Shown here: positions 44,501 to 52,530 of the stretch, in pieces | Layout of the letters: each line of letters opens with the position of its first letter | Numbering within the stretch: the first letter of the stretch is position 1 | NCBI GenBank assembly: GCA_045646905.1 | Contig: JAZRLP010000019.1 | Coordinates: 1 to 64,000 of the forward strand | Source of the DNA: RGIG4079 sp045646905 | GTDB taxonomy: Bacteria; Bacteroidota; Bacteroidia; Bacteroidales; Muribaculaceae | Length of the DNA: 64,000 nt | Reading direction: 5' to 3' | Notes under the pieces: model-generated | The model's database searches: none | The model's input: the letters and a program-made list of their open reading frames with translations, nothing else | What the model was told of the DNA's origin: nothing | Translations under genes and position numbers: made by a program

Positions 44501-45525
44501 AATTCAAGATTTCTACAAGTAAAGGTTCTTGGGATGAATTTAATGCGGGCAACCTCGCTGCTGATGCTGCAATCACAAATGGTGGTACAGTTAACCTCTC
44601 TGTTAACAAAGATGGTCAAAACATCGTTCTTCCATGGGCTGGTGTATGGACTATCACCGTTGCAGGCGACTTCTCTAAATTGACAGCTAAAACAGAAACT
44701 CCTCGTCCCGATAATTTCCCAGCTACAATCTACATGGTAGGTCATGACGGCGCATGGGATCCAGCAAATCCTCTTGAAATTAAAGGTCAATATGGCGTTT
44801 ACACAATGGAAGGCGTAGAATTTACAAATGCTGAATTCAAAATCTCTACAAGCAAAGGTTCTTGGGACAATTTTAATGCTAATTCTTACGATGCTACATC
44901 TACTGTAGCTATAGGTGAACCTGCTACTTTGAAGAAAGGTAACCAAAATATTAAGATTGCTGCTACTGGCACTTACGATGTAACTATCGACCTCGAAAAT
45001 ATGACAATCACATTGACTGGTAAGGTTGAGTATCCCGAAGTTATCTATGCTATAGGTAATGTAAATGGTTACAGCTGGTCAACAAGCGAAGGTGTTGTGC
45101 TCACTCACACCGAAGATGGGGTGTATGAAGGTGAGTTTGAAATAGATAATGCCGATAATGGATTCGGTTACTTCCAATTCGCTACTACTCTTGGAGATAG
45201 TTGGGATGCTGTAAACGCTGGTACTCGCTATGGTGCACTCGAACCAGATCAATTGGTTGAAGCTAACACTACTTATTCTATGACTAATAACTGGGGTGGT
45301 GGCTCACAATCATGGAAATGTGTAGCAGGTACTTGTAAAGTTCAAGTTGACATTGTGAACTGTACTATGCAAATCCTTGAATTCACTGGCGTTAACGCTG
45401 TTGAATTTGATGAAAACGCTCCTGTTGAATACTACAACCTCCAAGGTGTGAAAGTTGAAAACCCATCAAATGGTACATTCATCAAGGTTCAAGGCAAGAA
45501 AACAACAAAAGTTTACATCAAGTAA
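41584..45525 (+). CDS. Large secreted repeat protein with propeller-like and SusE/F-like modules
   Basis: 1313 residues with a signal peptide ending GASAQ. Residues about 24-475 and 478-933 are two copies of one module (NPFAYALTSTAENG / NPYAYALTSTVENG; RVRVAEDGRIFVTRC in both; YICGNSGE in both), with propeller-like strands. Two beta-sandwich modules follow at about 935-1040 and 1047-1150 (NWDPANAAEF, FKISTSKGSWD), resembling starch-binding SusE/SusF-type domains. A third at about 1147-1275 (EVIYAIGNVNGYSW) is nearly the same as the end of the amidase at 33379. The tail EYYNLQGVKVENP ends KVYIK. No catalytic motif was recognised; it is probably a surface glycan-binding or structural protein. 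It has its own promoter and terminator. Confidence 0.82.
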   Translation: MKLRKLFVASMALMALGASAQTAVTPASGTANPFAYALTSTAENGVINISYSLNADAQAVAVIVKNKAGNEVINQALTGKTKGTHTATVNLEGQATDTYTWEIKVTGAAKSKMETFTDIRFYHPRGVDIDNNMESPAFGNIYVTEGMLSTSATYWSGTRGGNGLYIFKPDMTGVKNEVTGNYAFMGGYTASVPSYGSDLCRVRVAEDGRIFVTRCNQAGNYISYVKDAETLIKTNKFNSLLSGGSIDATTYEYKLSNGTFLAGGNLGFDIKGSGENLKLLALSINNKQWAFTSCSGSVVNEYNLGTATKLPTPTTITGVSNYTISPQATNVTYDNRGGVWYCQYRTTPSATQPCLIYVDATGTQKIFEGAGGAVRGGGGIRFNPDFSQIAIATSKTTFDIYNITYAEDNTPKLEGVYKVTHGIGTNVYDLAWDLANNIYICGNSGEHLKGFSIPRANNDFTTKAASKYAVNYEATPTITPVAGNANPYAYALTSTVENGVISINYSLNADATAAEVIVKNSQGEAVITQALEGVTKGAHTATVDLAGQETDTYTWEIKVTGAAQDGIKEFAAYRFYHPRGVDVDNNMESAAFGNIYVTEGIRTISATYWSGNGGGNGLYIFTPDMQPVRNPQTGLYAFMGGFIADERVASGSITEGADLARVRVAEDGRIFVTRCNDAGSYIAYAQDAATLIAEDKFTSLLGAGSLDAATYAYNDAAGNFVAGPNLGFDIKGSGENLKMMALSAQQGLWVYSWKGSRIDEYTLGNGTTLPAPVQHAAIPQATTAPQTTNVEYDNRGGFWYCQMRQTPNDANPALVYVDANGDVKYFEGDGGKYRGGAGIRLNPDNTQIAISSSTSTFTIYDITYAADNTPTLTEKYVIAHGIGRNLYDIAWDLAGNIYICGNSGEYLKGFSLPRENNEFTTTAASKYAVSYEAVAPLYITGANVGGNWDPANAAEFTFDGENYTFTLTEATTEFKISTSKGSWDEFNAGNLAADAAITNGGTVNLSVNKDGQNIVLPWAGVWTITVAGDFSKLTAKTETPRPDNFPATIYMVGHDGAWDPANPLEIKGQYGVYTMEGVEFTNAEFKISTSKGSWDNFNANSYDATSTVAIGEPATLKKGNQNIKIAATGTYDVTIDLENMTITLTGKVEYPEVIYAIGNVNGYSWSTSEGVVLTHTEDGVYEGEFEIDNADNGFGYFQFATTLGDSWDAVNAGTRYGALEPDQLVEANTTYSMTNNWGGGSQSWKCVAGTCKVQVDIVNCTMQILEFTGVNAVEFDENAPVEYYNLQGVKVENPSNGTFIKVQGKKTTKVYIK
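41650..44381 (+). repeat. Internal tandem duplication within the 1313-residue gene
   Basis: Copy one spans about 41650-43008 and copy two about 43015-44381, offset by roughly 1362-1380 bases. Matching blocks are obvious at DNA level, for example at 42184 and 43564 or 42844 and 44221. The change in offset comes from small in-frame insertions such as the extra residues before 43561. Confidence 0.85.
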
Positions 45526-45584
45526 GATCCTAATTGAAAGTTGAGAGTTGAGAATTTTCTAACTCTTTAATCTCTACTAATATT

Positions 45585-45615
45585 GAGCGAGCAATCCTAT
45601 GTGGGTTGCTCGCTT
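45585..45615 (+). terminator. Rho-independent terminator after the repeat protein gene
   Basis: GAGCGAGCAA at 45585-45594 pairs with TTGCTCGCTT at 45606-45615 (one terminal G-T pair), followed by GTTTATTG. The stem core GCGAGCA is shared with the terminator at 36431. Confidence 0.8.
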
Positions 45616-45644
45616 GTTTATTGAGTATTTTTTTACTACTTTTG
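45614..45644 (+). promoter_or_regulatory. Promoter of the acetylxylan esterase-like gene
   Basis: TTG at 45614-45616, 20-base spacer, TACTTTTG at 45637-45644. The -33 element overlaps the descending arm of the preceding terminator. Confidence 0.5.
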
Positions 45645-45690
45645 ATGTTGAATTTTTTTTAAATAGAAATATCAAAAAAAACTAACTCAT

Positions 45691-46968
45691 ATGAAACAGT
45701 TTATATTATCTTTTGCCATGATGATTATCGTGGGAATGAGTGTAATGGCGCAACCTCGTGCTACAAAAGTGCAGGTGAATATAGTGCCTAATCATAGCAA
45801 TGCTCTTTATCAAGTAGGAGAGCAAGCCAAGGTGAAAGTGATGGTTACCGACTGCGGCATGGCGCTTAATGATGCGGTGGTAAATTATGAGGTGAGTGAA
45901 GATTTGATGACGCCTCACATCACAAAGTCAATCACACTTAAAGGTAATGAGGGCGAAATCAACTTAGGCTCAATGAAAAAGCCTGGATATTTGCGAGTAA
46001 AAGCTGTGGTAGAGAAAGATGGTAAGAAATATTCGTCAATAGCAACTGTTGGTTATGATACCGATAAATTGCAACCTACGGTTACTCAACCCGATGACTT
46101 TAAGAAATTTTGGGATGCGCAGTTGGCTGCCGTTCGCAAAGTGGATTTAAAACCTACTATGACCCTTCTTCCCGAGCGTTGTACCGATAAAGTGAATGTT
46201 TATCATATCTCTTATCGCAATATCAACAACACCCGCATGTATGGCATTTTGACGATGCCTAAAGCCGAGGGGAAATATCCTGCAGTTCTTCGCTTTCCAG
46301 GAGCTGGAGTAGGGGAGAAATCGGGCGATATAGGCCATGCCGCACAAGGCGCTATTGTTCTCGAATTTGGCATTCATGGCATTCCGGTAAATATAACTGG
46401 CACTACAATATATAGCGACCTTGGAAGTGGAGTGCTTGCTTCATATCCTACTTATAACCTTGATAATCGCTATTCATACTATTATAAACGAGTGTATTTG
46501 GGCTGTGTGCGTGGCATTGACTTTATTGAAACATTGCCTCAATTTAATGGCAAGATAGGCACCTTTGGAGGTAGTCAAGGAGGAGCATTGTCGATTGTGA
46601 CATCGGCTCTCGACAATCGCATCAATGCTACTGTGGCATATTTCCCTGCGCTATGTGACCTTGAGGGTTATACTCATGGACGCGCTGGTGGATGGCCTCA
46701 TGTGTTTAAGAATAAAGATAATTGCACGCCCGAAAAACTTAAAACAGCTCGTTACTACGATGTAACCAATTTTGCGCGAAATCTCACCGCTCCTGTGAAA
46801 TATTTCTTGGGATATAACGACTTGACTTGCGCTCCCACAACAACTCAATCAACCTATAACATCATCACAGCGCCCAAGTCACTTATCATAGGCGAAAATA
46901 ACGGTCACTGGCTATATGCCGAGCAAACCAGCGCATTGTGGGATTGGATGTTTGAACAATTAAAATAG
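45691..46968 (+). CDS. Secreted acetylxylan esterase-type hydrolase (AXE1 family)
   Basis: 425 residues with signal peptide (FAMMIIVGMSVMAQ). Residues about 25-130 form an N-terminal beta domain; the alpha/beta-hydrolase follows with VLRFPGAGVGEKSGDIG, RGIDFIETLPQFNG, nucleophile in GTFGGSQGGALS (GGSQGG), acid in LGYNDLTCAPTT and histidine in NNGHWLY. The order is that of AXE1/cephalosporin-C deacetylase enzymes, which remove acetyl groups from xylan or other glycans. It stands next to the surface repeat protein, consistent with glycan breakdown. It has its own promoter. Confidence 0.88.
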   Translation: MKQFILSFAMMIIVGMSVMAQPRATKVQVNIVPNHSNALYQVGEQAKVKVMVTDCGMALNDAVVNYEVSEDLMTPHITKSITLKGNEGEINLGSMKKPGYLRVKAVVEKDGKKYSSIATVGYDTDKLQPTVTQPDDFKKFWDAQLAAVRKVDLKPTMTLLPERCTDKVNVYHISYRNINNTRMYGILTMPKAEGKYPAVLRFPGAGVGEKSGDIGHAAQGAIVLEFGIHGIPVNITGTTIYSDLGSGVLASYPTYNLDNRYSYYYKRVYLGCVRGIDFIETLPQFNGKIGTFGGSQGGALSIVTSALDNRINATVAYFPALCDLEGYTHGRAGGWPHVFKNKDNCTPEKLKTARYYDVTNFARNLTAPVKYFLGYNDLTCAPTTTQSTYNIITAPKSLIIGENNGHWLYAEQTSALWDWMFEQLK

Positions 46969-47095
46969 GATGATAGAAGCATATCCTATGGTTGTGTTGC
47001 AACAATGGAATTTTAAGATTTTCGGAATGAAATCCCTAAATATTATAAGATTTTCGGATTTTAGGTGTTTATTAAAAAAAAGATAAACCATAATA

Positions 47096-47872
47096 ATGGT
47101 AACGATATTATTTCATTCAACGATATTTGGACCTATTCGCAGCCGTCGATTGGGGGTGTCATTGGGTGTGAATCTTTCGCCCAATGATGGCAAAATATGC
47201 TCATTTGACTGCGTATATTGCGAAGCAGGATATAATTCGCAAGGTGCAGGGGCTACCGGTTTACCCAAACGAGAAAAGGTGAGTCAAGAACTTGAAGAAA
47301 AACTCAAGGAGATGAAAGAAGCCGATGAGCAACTCGATGTTATCACCTTCTCGGGAAATGGGGAGCCTACATTGCACCCTCAATTTGCTGAAATCATTGA
47401 CGACACTATCGCTTTGCGTGAGAAATATTTCCCACAAGTGAAAATAAGTGTATTGTGCAACTCTACCCGATTGGACGATGAAAAGGTAGTAGAGGCTTTG
47501 CGCAAGGTGGATAATAATATACTCAAACTCGACTCGGCGATAACCCCAACAATGCGCCTCATTGACCAACCGGCATCTCCTTCATTTACAAGCGAGGGAG
47601 TGATAGAGCAAATCGCTCAATTTGGCAGTCAATGCGTGGTGCAAACGATGTTTTTGCGAGGCACGCACGAAGGTCAGTTGATTGACAACACTACCCCCGT
47701 CGAGATTGAGGCGCTAATAAAGGCCTATAAGCGCATTGCGCCTCGCCAAGTGATGATATACTCAATTGATCGCAAAACACCCGAGCATAGCCTCGAAAAA
47801 GTGTCGCGCGAGGAACTAGAAGCGATTGCTTCGCTGATGAGAAAAGAGGGAATAGAAGTGATAGTGAGTTAG
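47096..47872 (+). CDS. Radical SAM protein
   Basis: 258 residues. The cluster motif is CSFDCVYC (CxxxCxxC) near residue 36, preceded by GPIRSRRLGVSLGVNLSP, a pattern of the YfkAB/wyosine-like uncharacterised radical SAM group. FSGNGEPTLHP provides the GGE-type SAM contact and VQTMFLRG a later strand. The reaction is unknown. In the 127-base gap before it the motif AAGATTTTCGGA occurs twice. It precedes the LD-carboxypeptidase gene by 35 bases. Confidence 0.9.
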   Translation: MVTILFHSTIFGPIRSRRLGVSLGVNLSPNDGKICSFDCVYCEAGYNSQGAGATGLPKREKVSQELEEKLKEMKEADEQLDVITFSGNGEPTLHPQFAEIIDDTIALREKYFPQVKISVLCNSTRLDDEKVVEALRKVDNNILKLDSAITPTMRLIDQPASPSFTSEGVIEQIAQFGSQCVVQTMFLRGTHEGQLIDNTTPVEIEALIKAYKRIAPRQVMIYSIDRKTPEHSLEKVSREELEAIASLMRKEGIEVIVS

Positions 47873-47907
47873 AAATCAAAAAACAAAGGAATAAATAAAA
47901 TATAACT

Positions 47908-48834
47908 ATGAGTCAAAATATAGTTTTTCCAGCGCCATTAAAAGAGGGTGATACCATTGCGATATTATCACCAGCGGGAATCATCAAGCCCGAACATGTG
48001 CGCAATTCGATCCCCGTGCTTGAGGGACAAGGTTGGAAAGTAAAAGTGATGCCTCACACGCTTGGGCGATGGGGAAATTATAGCGGAACACCATCGGAAC
48101 GACTTGCCGACTTGGAAGATGCTTTTCTCGACCCCGAAGTGAGGGCTATACTTTGCTCGCGAGGAGGGTATGGCGTAGTTCATCTGATGGACGCCCTCAA
48201 CCGCTTGCCTATCGAAAACGACCCTAAATGGGTGATAGGTTATAGCGATATCTCGGCTCTTCATGCCTTGATGTCAACCAAGGGGATTGCCAGCATTCAT
48301 GCATCAATGACCAGTCACATAAGCAAAGGGGCTGATGATGTTGACAACAAAGTGCTATTTGATATATTGCGAGGAGAAGCTCCAGCATTTACATTTGAAG
48401 GTCATAAATATGACCGCTTGGGTCAATGTTCGGGCAAAATCGTAGGTGGAAATGTAGCAGTAATCGCCGAGTTGATAAATACTCCTTATGATATCATTGA
48501 AGATGACACCATATTGTTTATCGAGGATGTGTCAGAGCCTATCTATAAGATTGAGCGCATAATGTACCAATTGCGATTGAGTGGAGTGTTGCCACGCCTA
48601 CGAGGGTTGGTAGTAGGGCAGTTTACCGAGTATAGAGGTGATAGCAATTATCGTGACATGGAAACGATGATTTACGACATGGTGAAACCCTATGACTATC
48701 CTGTGGCATTTAATGTGCCTATAGGCCACGTGAGCCACAACATCCCAGTGATTGAGAGCGCGCAAGCCACTCTCAAAGTCACCGATGCAGGGAAAACACA
48801 TCTCATCTTTTGGCCTATGGGAAACAATGCATAG
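47908..48834 (+). CDS. LD-carboxypeptidase (S66 family)
   Basis: 308 residues, the normal length. Nucleophile region GYSDISALHALMS (Ser after GY), preceded by ILCSRGGYGVVHLMD; acidic partner in VGGNVAVIAELINTP; histidine in IGHVSHNIP near the C-terminus. No signal peptide, so it acts in the cytoplasm, where it trims the terminal D-alanine from tetrapeptides during peptidoglycan recycling; an MccF-like resistance role is an alternative. It ends before a strong terminator. Confidence 0.93.
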   Translation: MSQNIVFPAPLKEGDTIAILSPAGIIKPEHVRNSIPVLEGQGWKVKVMPHTLGRWGNYSGTPSERLADLEDAFLDPEVRAILCSRGGYGVVHLMDALNRLPIENDPKWVIGYSDISALHALMSTKGIASIHASMTSHISKGADDVDNKVLFDILRGEAPAFTFEGHKYDRLGQCSGKIVGGNVAVIAELINTPYDIIEDDTILFIEDVSEPIYKIERIMYQLRLSGVLPRLRGLVVGQFTEYRGDSNYRDMETMIYDMVKPYDYPVAFNVPIGHVSHNIPVIESAQATLKVTDAGKTHLIFWPMGNNA

Positions 48835-48885
48835 TTGATAATAGGACATTTATAGTCAGATGAAAATTAAAAAGTCAATAAAAAG

Positions 48886-48927
48886 GGACCTCAATCACAT
48901 AAATTCAGTGATTGAGGTCCTTTTTTT
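48886..48927 (+). terminator. Rho-independent terminator after the LD-carboxypeptidase gene
   Basis: GGACCTCAATCAC at 48886-48898 pairs perfectly with GTGATTGAGGTCC at 48908-48920, followed by seven Ts. The A-run before it could let it also serve the minus strand. Confidence 0.9.
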
Positions 48928-49011
48928 CGATTTATAATCCATTATATGAGACGAAATCATTAACGTAGTACTTTCACAATATAAATCTTGAGACCTATTA
49001 TTCTTTATCTA

Positions 49012-49362
49012 TTAATAATCCACGTTGTTGAGTTTGATGATTATCAATAAATAAATAAGTAATAACACAACGTGACAAATAATGAATACTGGAATGCTAA
49101 ATGCAAATGGAGCAAAAGACAAACAACTGATTAAAAAAACGATAAACATCACTATTGACGTAGTCCTTACTAAGGCTGCTTGTCTGCCATTTTCAAATTT
49201 AGTAGCAACTGATAGAATTCCTGTTATTGATAATAACAAAAAAGATGTTATTGTTACAACAAAATACTGGGGGTCATTTTCTTTACTTATTTCATAACAA
49301 CCCCATGTTACCATTGCAACAAGAATTAATATTATTATTGTCTTAATCCAATCAACTTTCAT
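49012..49362 (-). CDS. Small membrane protein in the SPFH/GYF_2 cluster
   Basis: 116 residues with four predicted membrane helices (TIIILILVAMVTWGCYE, FVVTITSFLLLSITGILSV, TSIVMFIVFLISCLSF and IPVFIICHVVLLLIYLLIII). It overlaps the stop of the upstream GYF_2 gene by four bases (49359-49362), so translation is coupled. No family recognised. It is the last gene of the cluster. Confidence 0.72.
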   Translation of the reverse strand: MKVDWIKTIIILILVAMVTWGCYEISKENDPQYFVVTITSFLLLSITGILSVATKFENGRQAALVRTTSIVMFIVFLISCLSFAPFAFSIPVFIICHVVLLLIYLLIIIKLNNVDY

Positions 49363-49712
49363 TTTAATGGAATATTATTGAGTAAAAACAACTTACATAT
49401 TTCACTCACTTTGCGTGCAAAAGTCCATCCACTCATACCCCTACGCCACACAAGTGTGTCGGGTGTGAGTTTCCCATTTTTCACAAGAGAATCCAACTCT
49501 TGCTCACTTAATGGCCCTGCTTGTTCGCCATCAATAGCGGCATAAAACCCTTGTTGTTGGAGTGTAATAGATGAAGTTGTACCTACACCAGGTACATTCA
49601 TGCCACTCATGGCATAATTCATTGTATTGACCATTTGTTGAGCAACAGCTATGCCCATTCCAAACTCCACAAGACGATCTATTGAATTAAAATTATTTTC
49701 CATAATCATCAT
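49359..49712 (-). CDS. Short GYF_2-domain protein
   Basis: 117 residues. The C-terminal half is a GYF_2 domain: FYAAIDGEQAGPLSEQELDS, LVKNGKLTPDTLVWRRGMSGW and a hydrophobic final helix. The N-terminal half is Met/Gly/Asn rich (MGIAVAQQMVNTMNYAMSG), like the linker of the SPFH protein encoded just upstream. A second ATG at codon four is an alternative start. The near-match to the C-terminus of the neighbour suggests a partial duplication. Confidence 0.8.
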   Translation of the reverse strand: MMIMENNFNSIDRLVEFGMGIAVAQQMVNTMNYAMSGMNVPGVGTTSSITLQQQGFYAAIDGEQAGPLSEQELDSLVKNGKLTPDTLVWRRGMSGWTFARKVSEICKLFLLNNIPLK

Positions 49713-49721
49713 TTTTTAATA

Positions 49722-51092
49722 TTATTGAGTTGGGGGCATTGGGGGCATTCCTGTAGGAGGAGGGGGAGGAGTATTTGTCATAAATAATGATGCCAACTCT
49801 GCTACATTTCCAGCCAAATCCCAATTAGGCATACCTTGTTTCCACACGTATGTTTGTTGTGTCATTTGTCCTTGTTGTACTAATTGCTGCATTTGTTGCA
49901 TATTAAATGGACCAGCTTGTTGACCATTTACCGACAACATGTATTGAACATTTGGCATAGGAGGAGGGGTATTCATTTGATTGGCAAATTGACCATTCAT
50001 TGCATTACCCATAGTATTCATCATTCCGGCCATTTGGCTACCCATGGCACCTCCCATCATCATTCCAGTCATCATTCCGGCGGGATTCATACCTCCACCG
50101 CCATCTCCCATAGAACTCATTGAGCCAAGATTTTGTGCAGCAGTTTGGAGCACGGCTGTTTGTTGGTCAAGAGCATGTGCACCAATATATGTAGATTCTG
50201 TTTGTAAGCGTTGTGCTCGTTGAGACTCTTCGCGTTGAATACGCAATGTTTCTTGCATATTTTCGGCATTGATAGCCTGCATATCTTGCATGTTCTTGAT
50301 ATTCACTTGACTTTGTGCCAAAATTGTATCACTCTGAACACCGGCTGTAATCTTTCTCAATTCTTGCCATCCTTGACTTTCTTTATCAGCCTCCATTCTT
50401 GACAAATCAAAACGTTTAAGATTTACAGCAAAATCTTCAAAATCGACTTTGAGCTTATCTTGAATTCGATCACTAATTTCATCTATTTTACGTTCTATTT
50501 GCACCACAGGGAAGCCATAATCACTTGGGGCATTACTTATCACACCCTTTACTCTGCGTTTTACAGCATCGGCTATTTGATTTTTGAATGTATCTAAATC
50601 AAATTCAATTAGCCTATGAGCCTTGATAAATGCCTTATAATCCGATATGTTAAATGTGATAGAGCCAGCAGCTGAAACAGGTACTGTAAAATCTAAAAAA
50701 CGAGGATCGGCAACATCAAAATATGGTATTCCAAATTTTACTTGTACTACTCCAGCCAAATTTATAAAGTAAATTTCGGCTTGGAATGGAGATTCCCCTC
50801 CAAATGCCAATCCTACAATGCTTGACAATACAGGAAAGTTTGCTGTCTTGATTGTGTCATCATATGGACCGACAATGAAATCTTGACAAGTGCCATCTTT
50901 TTGTTTGTAAACAAAAACTGCTACCTCTCCATCTTTTACACGCAAACTACTGCCATAACGAATAGAATTTTCACGAGTTGTAGAATTTAATTCTTGATCA
51001 AGAGGACGCCATTTCCACACCAAATAATCTTCTTGATCGCAGCGGATTACGTTCATCAATCCGCCACCTTTACCACGCCCAAAAAAGCCCAT
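49722..51092 (-). CDS. SPFH/band-7 'virion core'-like protein with C-terminal GYF_2 domain
   Basis: 456 residues. Residues about 15-260 match the SPFH (Band_7_1, YdjI-like) group: DYLVWKWRPLDQELNSTTRENSIRYGSSLRV, PYFDVADPRFLDFTVPV, and FAVNLKRFDLSRMEADKESQGW. A coiled coil (AINAENMQETLRIQREESQRAQR) is followed by a Met/Gly-rich linker, and a GYF_2 domain closes the protein (YMLSVNGQQAGPFNMQQMQQ ... YVWKQGMPNW), with a proline-rich end. SPFH proteins organise membranes as large oligomers. Gene order with TerB-like and membrane proteins suggests a membrane-stress assembly; function is unknown. Confidence 0.85.
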   Translation of the reverse strand: MGFFGRGKGGGLMNVIRCDQEDYLVWKWRPLDQELNSTTRENSIRYGSSLRVKDGEVAVFVYKQKDGTCQDFIVGPYDDTIKTANFPVLSSIVGLAFGGESPFQAEIYFINLAGVVQVKFGIPYFDVADPRFLDFTVPVSAAGSITFNISDYKAFIKAHRLIEFDLDTFKNQIADAVKRRVKGVISNAPSDYGFPVVQIERKIDEISDRIQDKLKVDFEDFAVNLKRFDLSRMEADKESQGWQELRKITAGVQSDTILAQSQVNIKNMQDMQAINAENMQETLRIQREESQRAQRLQTESTYIGAHALDQQTAVLQTAAQNLGSMSSMGDGGGGMNPAGMMTGMMMGGAMGSQMAGMMNTMGNAMNGQFANQMNTPPPMPNVQYMLSVNGQQAGPFNMQQMQQLVQQGQMTQQTYVWKQGMPNWDLAGNVAELASLFMTNTPPPPPTGMPPMPPTQ

Positions 51093-51116
51093 AATTATGT
51101 GTTGTTTAAATGGTTA

Positions 51117-52196
51117 TTAATATATATTTATTTCAGCAGTTTCTGACTTATATTTTTTAACAAGCCGCACTATAAAAATAATACATCCAATAAATCCGAG
51201 GAATGCGACACCGCCGTCTACTGCTAAACCAATTAACATTACCAACAAACATACTCCTATTGCAATTCCTCTCCAACCTTTTATTAAGTTGATCAATACT
51301 TCTTTTTTATCTTCATTTGCGGCTTTCTTTGCGGCTTTCATGTCGTTTTTCAATTTAGATTGAACCTCTTTGGGTATTTGAGTGAAATTTTTGTATTTTT
51401 CTGGAATACGTTTCATTAACGAAACAATCATATTTGTTGCTTGGTCTAAAATTGTTTGATCTCCTGCAGCACATATAATTATCTTTTGATATATTTGGTC
51501 AGTTTTTTGAATCCAAACTTCCTCTTCAGGCCCAATACGTCCATCATTATCATAAGCACTACTTGTTGCCATTGCTAACATTTCCAACAAGTCTTCTTTT
51601 GAATTGGGGACTGGATATGTTTTTATAATCTGAGCTTTTTCAGCTATATATTTTTGCTCAATATCTCTCGCTTGTCGATTCAATTCTCTTATCAAGTCCT
51701 CTCTTTCTTCATCTTCTCGTTCTTTTCTACTTGAGCCAGAGAAAACTTTTGCAAATGTTGATTCTCCTTCTTTTTGTATTTTTGCCAATTGTTCCAAACG
51801 ACGATTTTTTTCAACACCATGGGCTGCTAATTCTTGAGATTTACGCAACTCACATGCTTGTAACAAATCAAATAATTTATTTGCAGATTGAACAGAATCA
51901 ACATTTGAAAATTCGTGACCGCAGTCAGTACACTTTGTTTGAAAAGATTTCATTATTGCGCCACAAGCAGGACATTTCCTTACATCACCAAACTTATCAG
52001 ATTTTGGAGCAGAATGAGTAGTAGGTTGATTGTTCTTTTTGAGTTCAAATAATTTTGCATCTAATACCATTTCAAATTCATCAAGATCAATACCTTCTTC
52101 TTGTGCTTTTTTAAACAAAATTTGTTTTTCTTTTTCAGTTAGTTCTCCATCGGCTAACGCAACTTTTATTAAAGCCTCGATTTTTTCGTTATACAT
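51117..52196 (-). CDS. TerB-like protein with zinc ribbon and membrane segment
   Basis: 359 residues. The N-terminal 50 residues (YNEKIEALIKVALADGELTEKEKQILFKKA) resemble the acidic TerB fold of tellurite-resistance proteins. A zinc ribbon follows at about 74-95 (CPACGAIMKSFQTKCTDCG). The middle is a charged coiled coil, with a second TerB-like stretch near 205-235 (MLAMATSSAYDNDGRIGPEEEVW), and two hydrophobic segments lie near residues 305-340. It is the first gene of the four-gene cluster and has a promoter element upstream. Confidence 0.78.
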   Translation of the reverse strand: MYNEKIEALIKVALADGELTEKEKQILFKKAQEEGIDLDEFEMVLDAKLFELKKNNQPTTHSAPKSDKFGDVRKCPACGAIMKSFQTKCTDCGHEFSNVDSVQSANKLFDLLQACELRKSQELAAHGVEKNRRLEQLAKIQKEGESTFAKVFSGSSRKEREDEEREDLIRELNRQARDIEQKYIAEKAQIIKTYPVPNSKEDLLEMLAMATSSAYDNDGRIGPEEEVWIQKTDQIYQKIIICAAGDQTILDQATNMIVSLMKRIPEKYKNFTQIPKEVQSKLKNDMKAAKKAANEDKKEVLINLIKGWRGIAIGVCLLVMLIGLAVDGGVAFLGFIGCIIFIVRLVKKYKSETAEINIY

Positions 52197-52232
52197 ATAT
52201 ATTTAATTTAGGGTTAAATTTTATTAATTTCA

Positions 52233-52261
52233 CAAAGATATATAAAAATGGTCTTTTGCAA
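52233..52261 (-). promoter_or_regulatory. Promoter of the TerB/SPFH cluster
   Basis: On the minus strand TTG at 52259-52261, an 18-base spacer and TATCTTTG at 52233-52240. Between this element and the terminator at 52478 (about 216 bases) no gene, repeat or structure was seen. Confidence 0.5.
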
Positions 52262-52477
52262 TTGGTCCATTTTGGTTCTTTTCGCAAATGACTTTTGTTG
52301 TATTCACGAATAATATGTAGGCTTAGTTAATACAAAGGTTTTATATCTCCAATATATGGGTTTTTATAAATTAGTTGTGTTAATTAGTGTAATTTACTCA
52401 TGAATAATTAAGGTTTTTGAAAAATAATCATAATGAACTGTGTGACTAAGATAAATCAGAAATGTTCCTTAAAAACA

Positions 52478-52508
52478 CCAAAGGATGCATCGCCGATGCA
52501 TCCTTTGG
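52478..52508 (-). terminator. Rho-independent terminator after serS
   Basis: CCAAAGGATGCATC at 52478-52491 pairs perfectly with GATGCATCCTTTGG at 52495-52508 around a three-base loop. A short T-run (TGTTTTTAA) follows on the minus strand. Confidence 0.85.
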
Positions 52509-52530
52509 TCGTATAATGATAATTTGAGGA

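Noticed and set aside
44140..44946. Long minus-strand frame (268 codons) opposite the repeat protein gene
   Set aside because: It is the shadow of a biased reading frame in a repetitive, Thr/Ala/Gly-rich coding region; the plus-strand protein has a signal peptide and recognisable modules.
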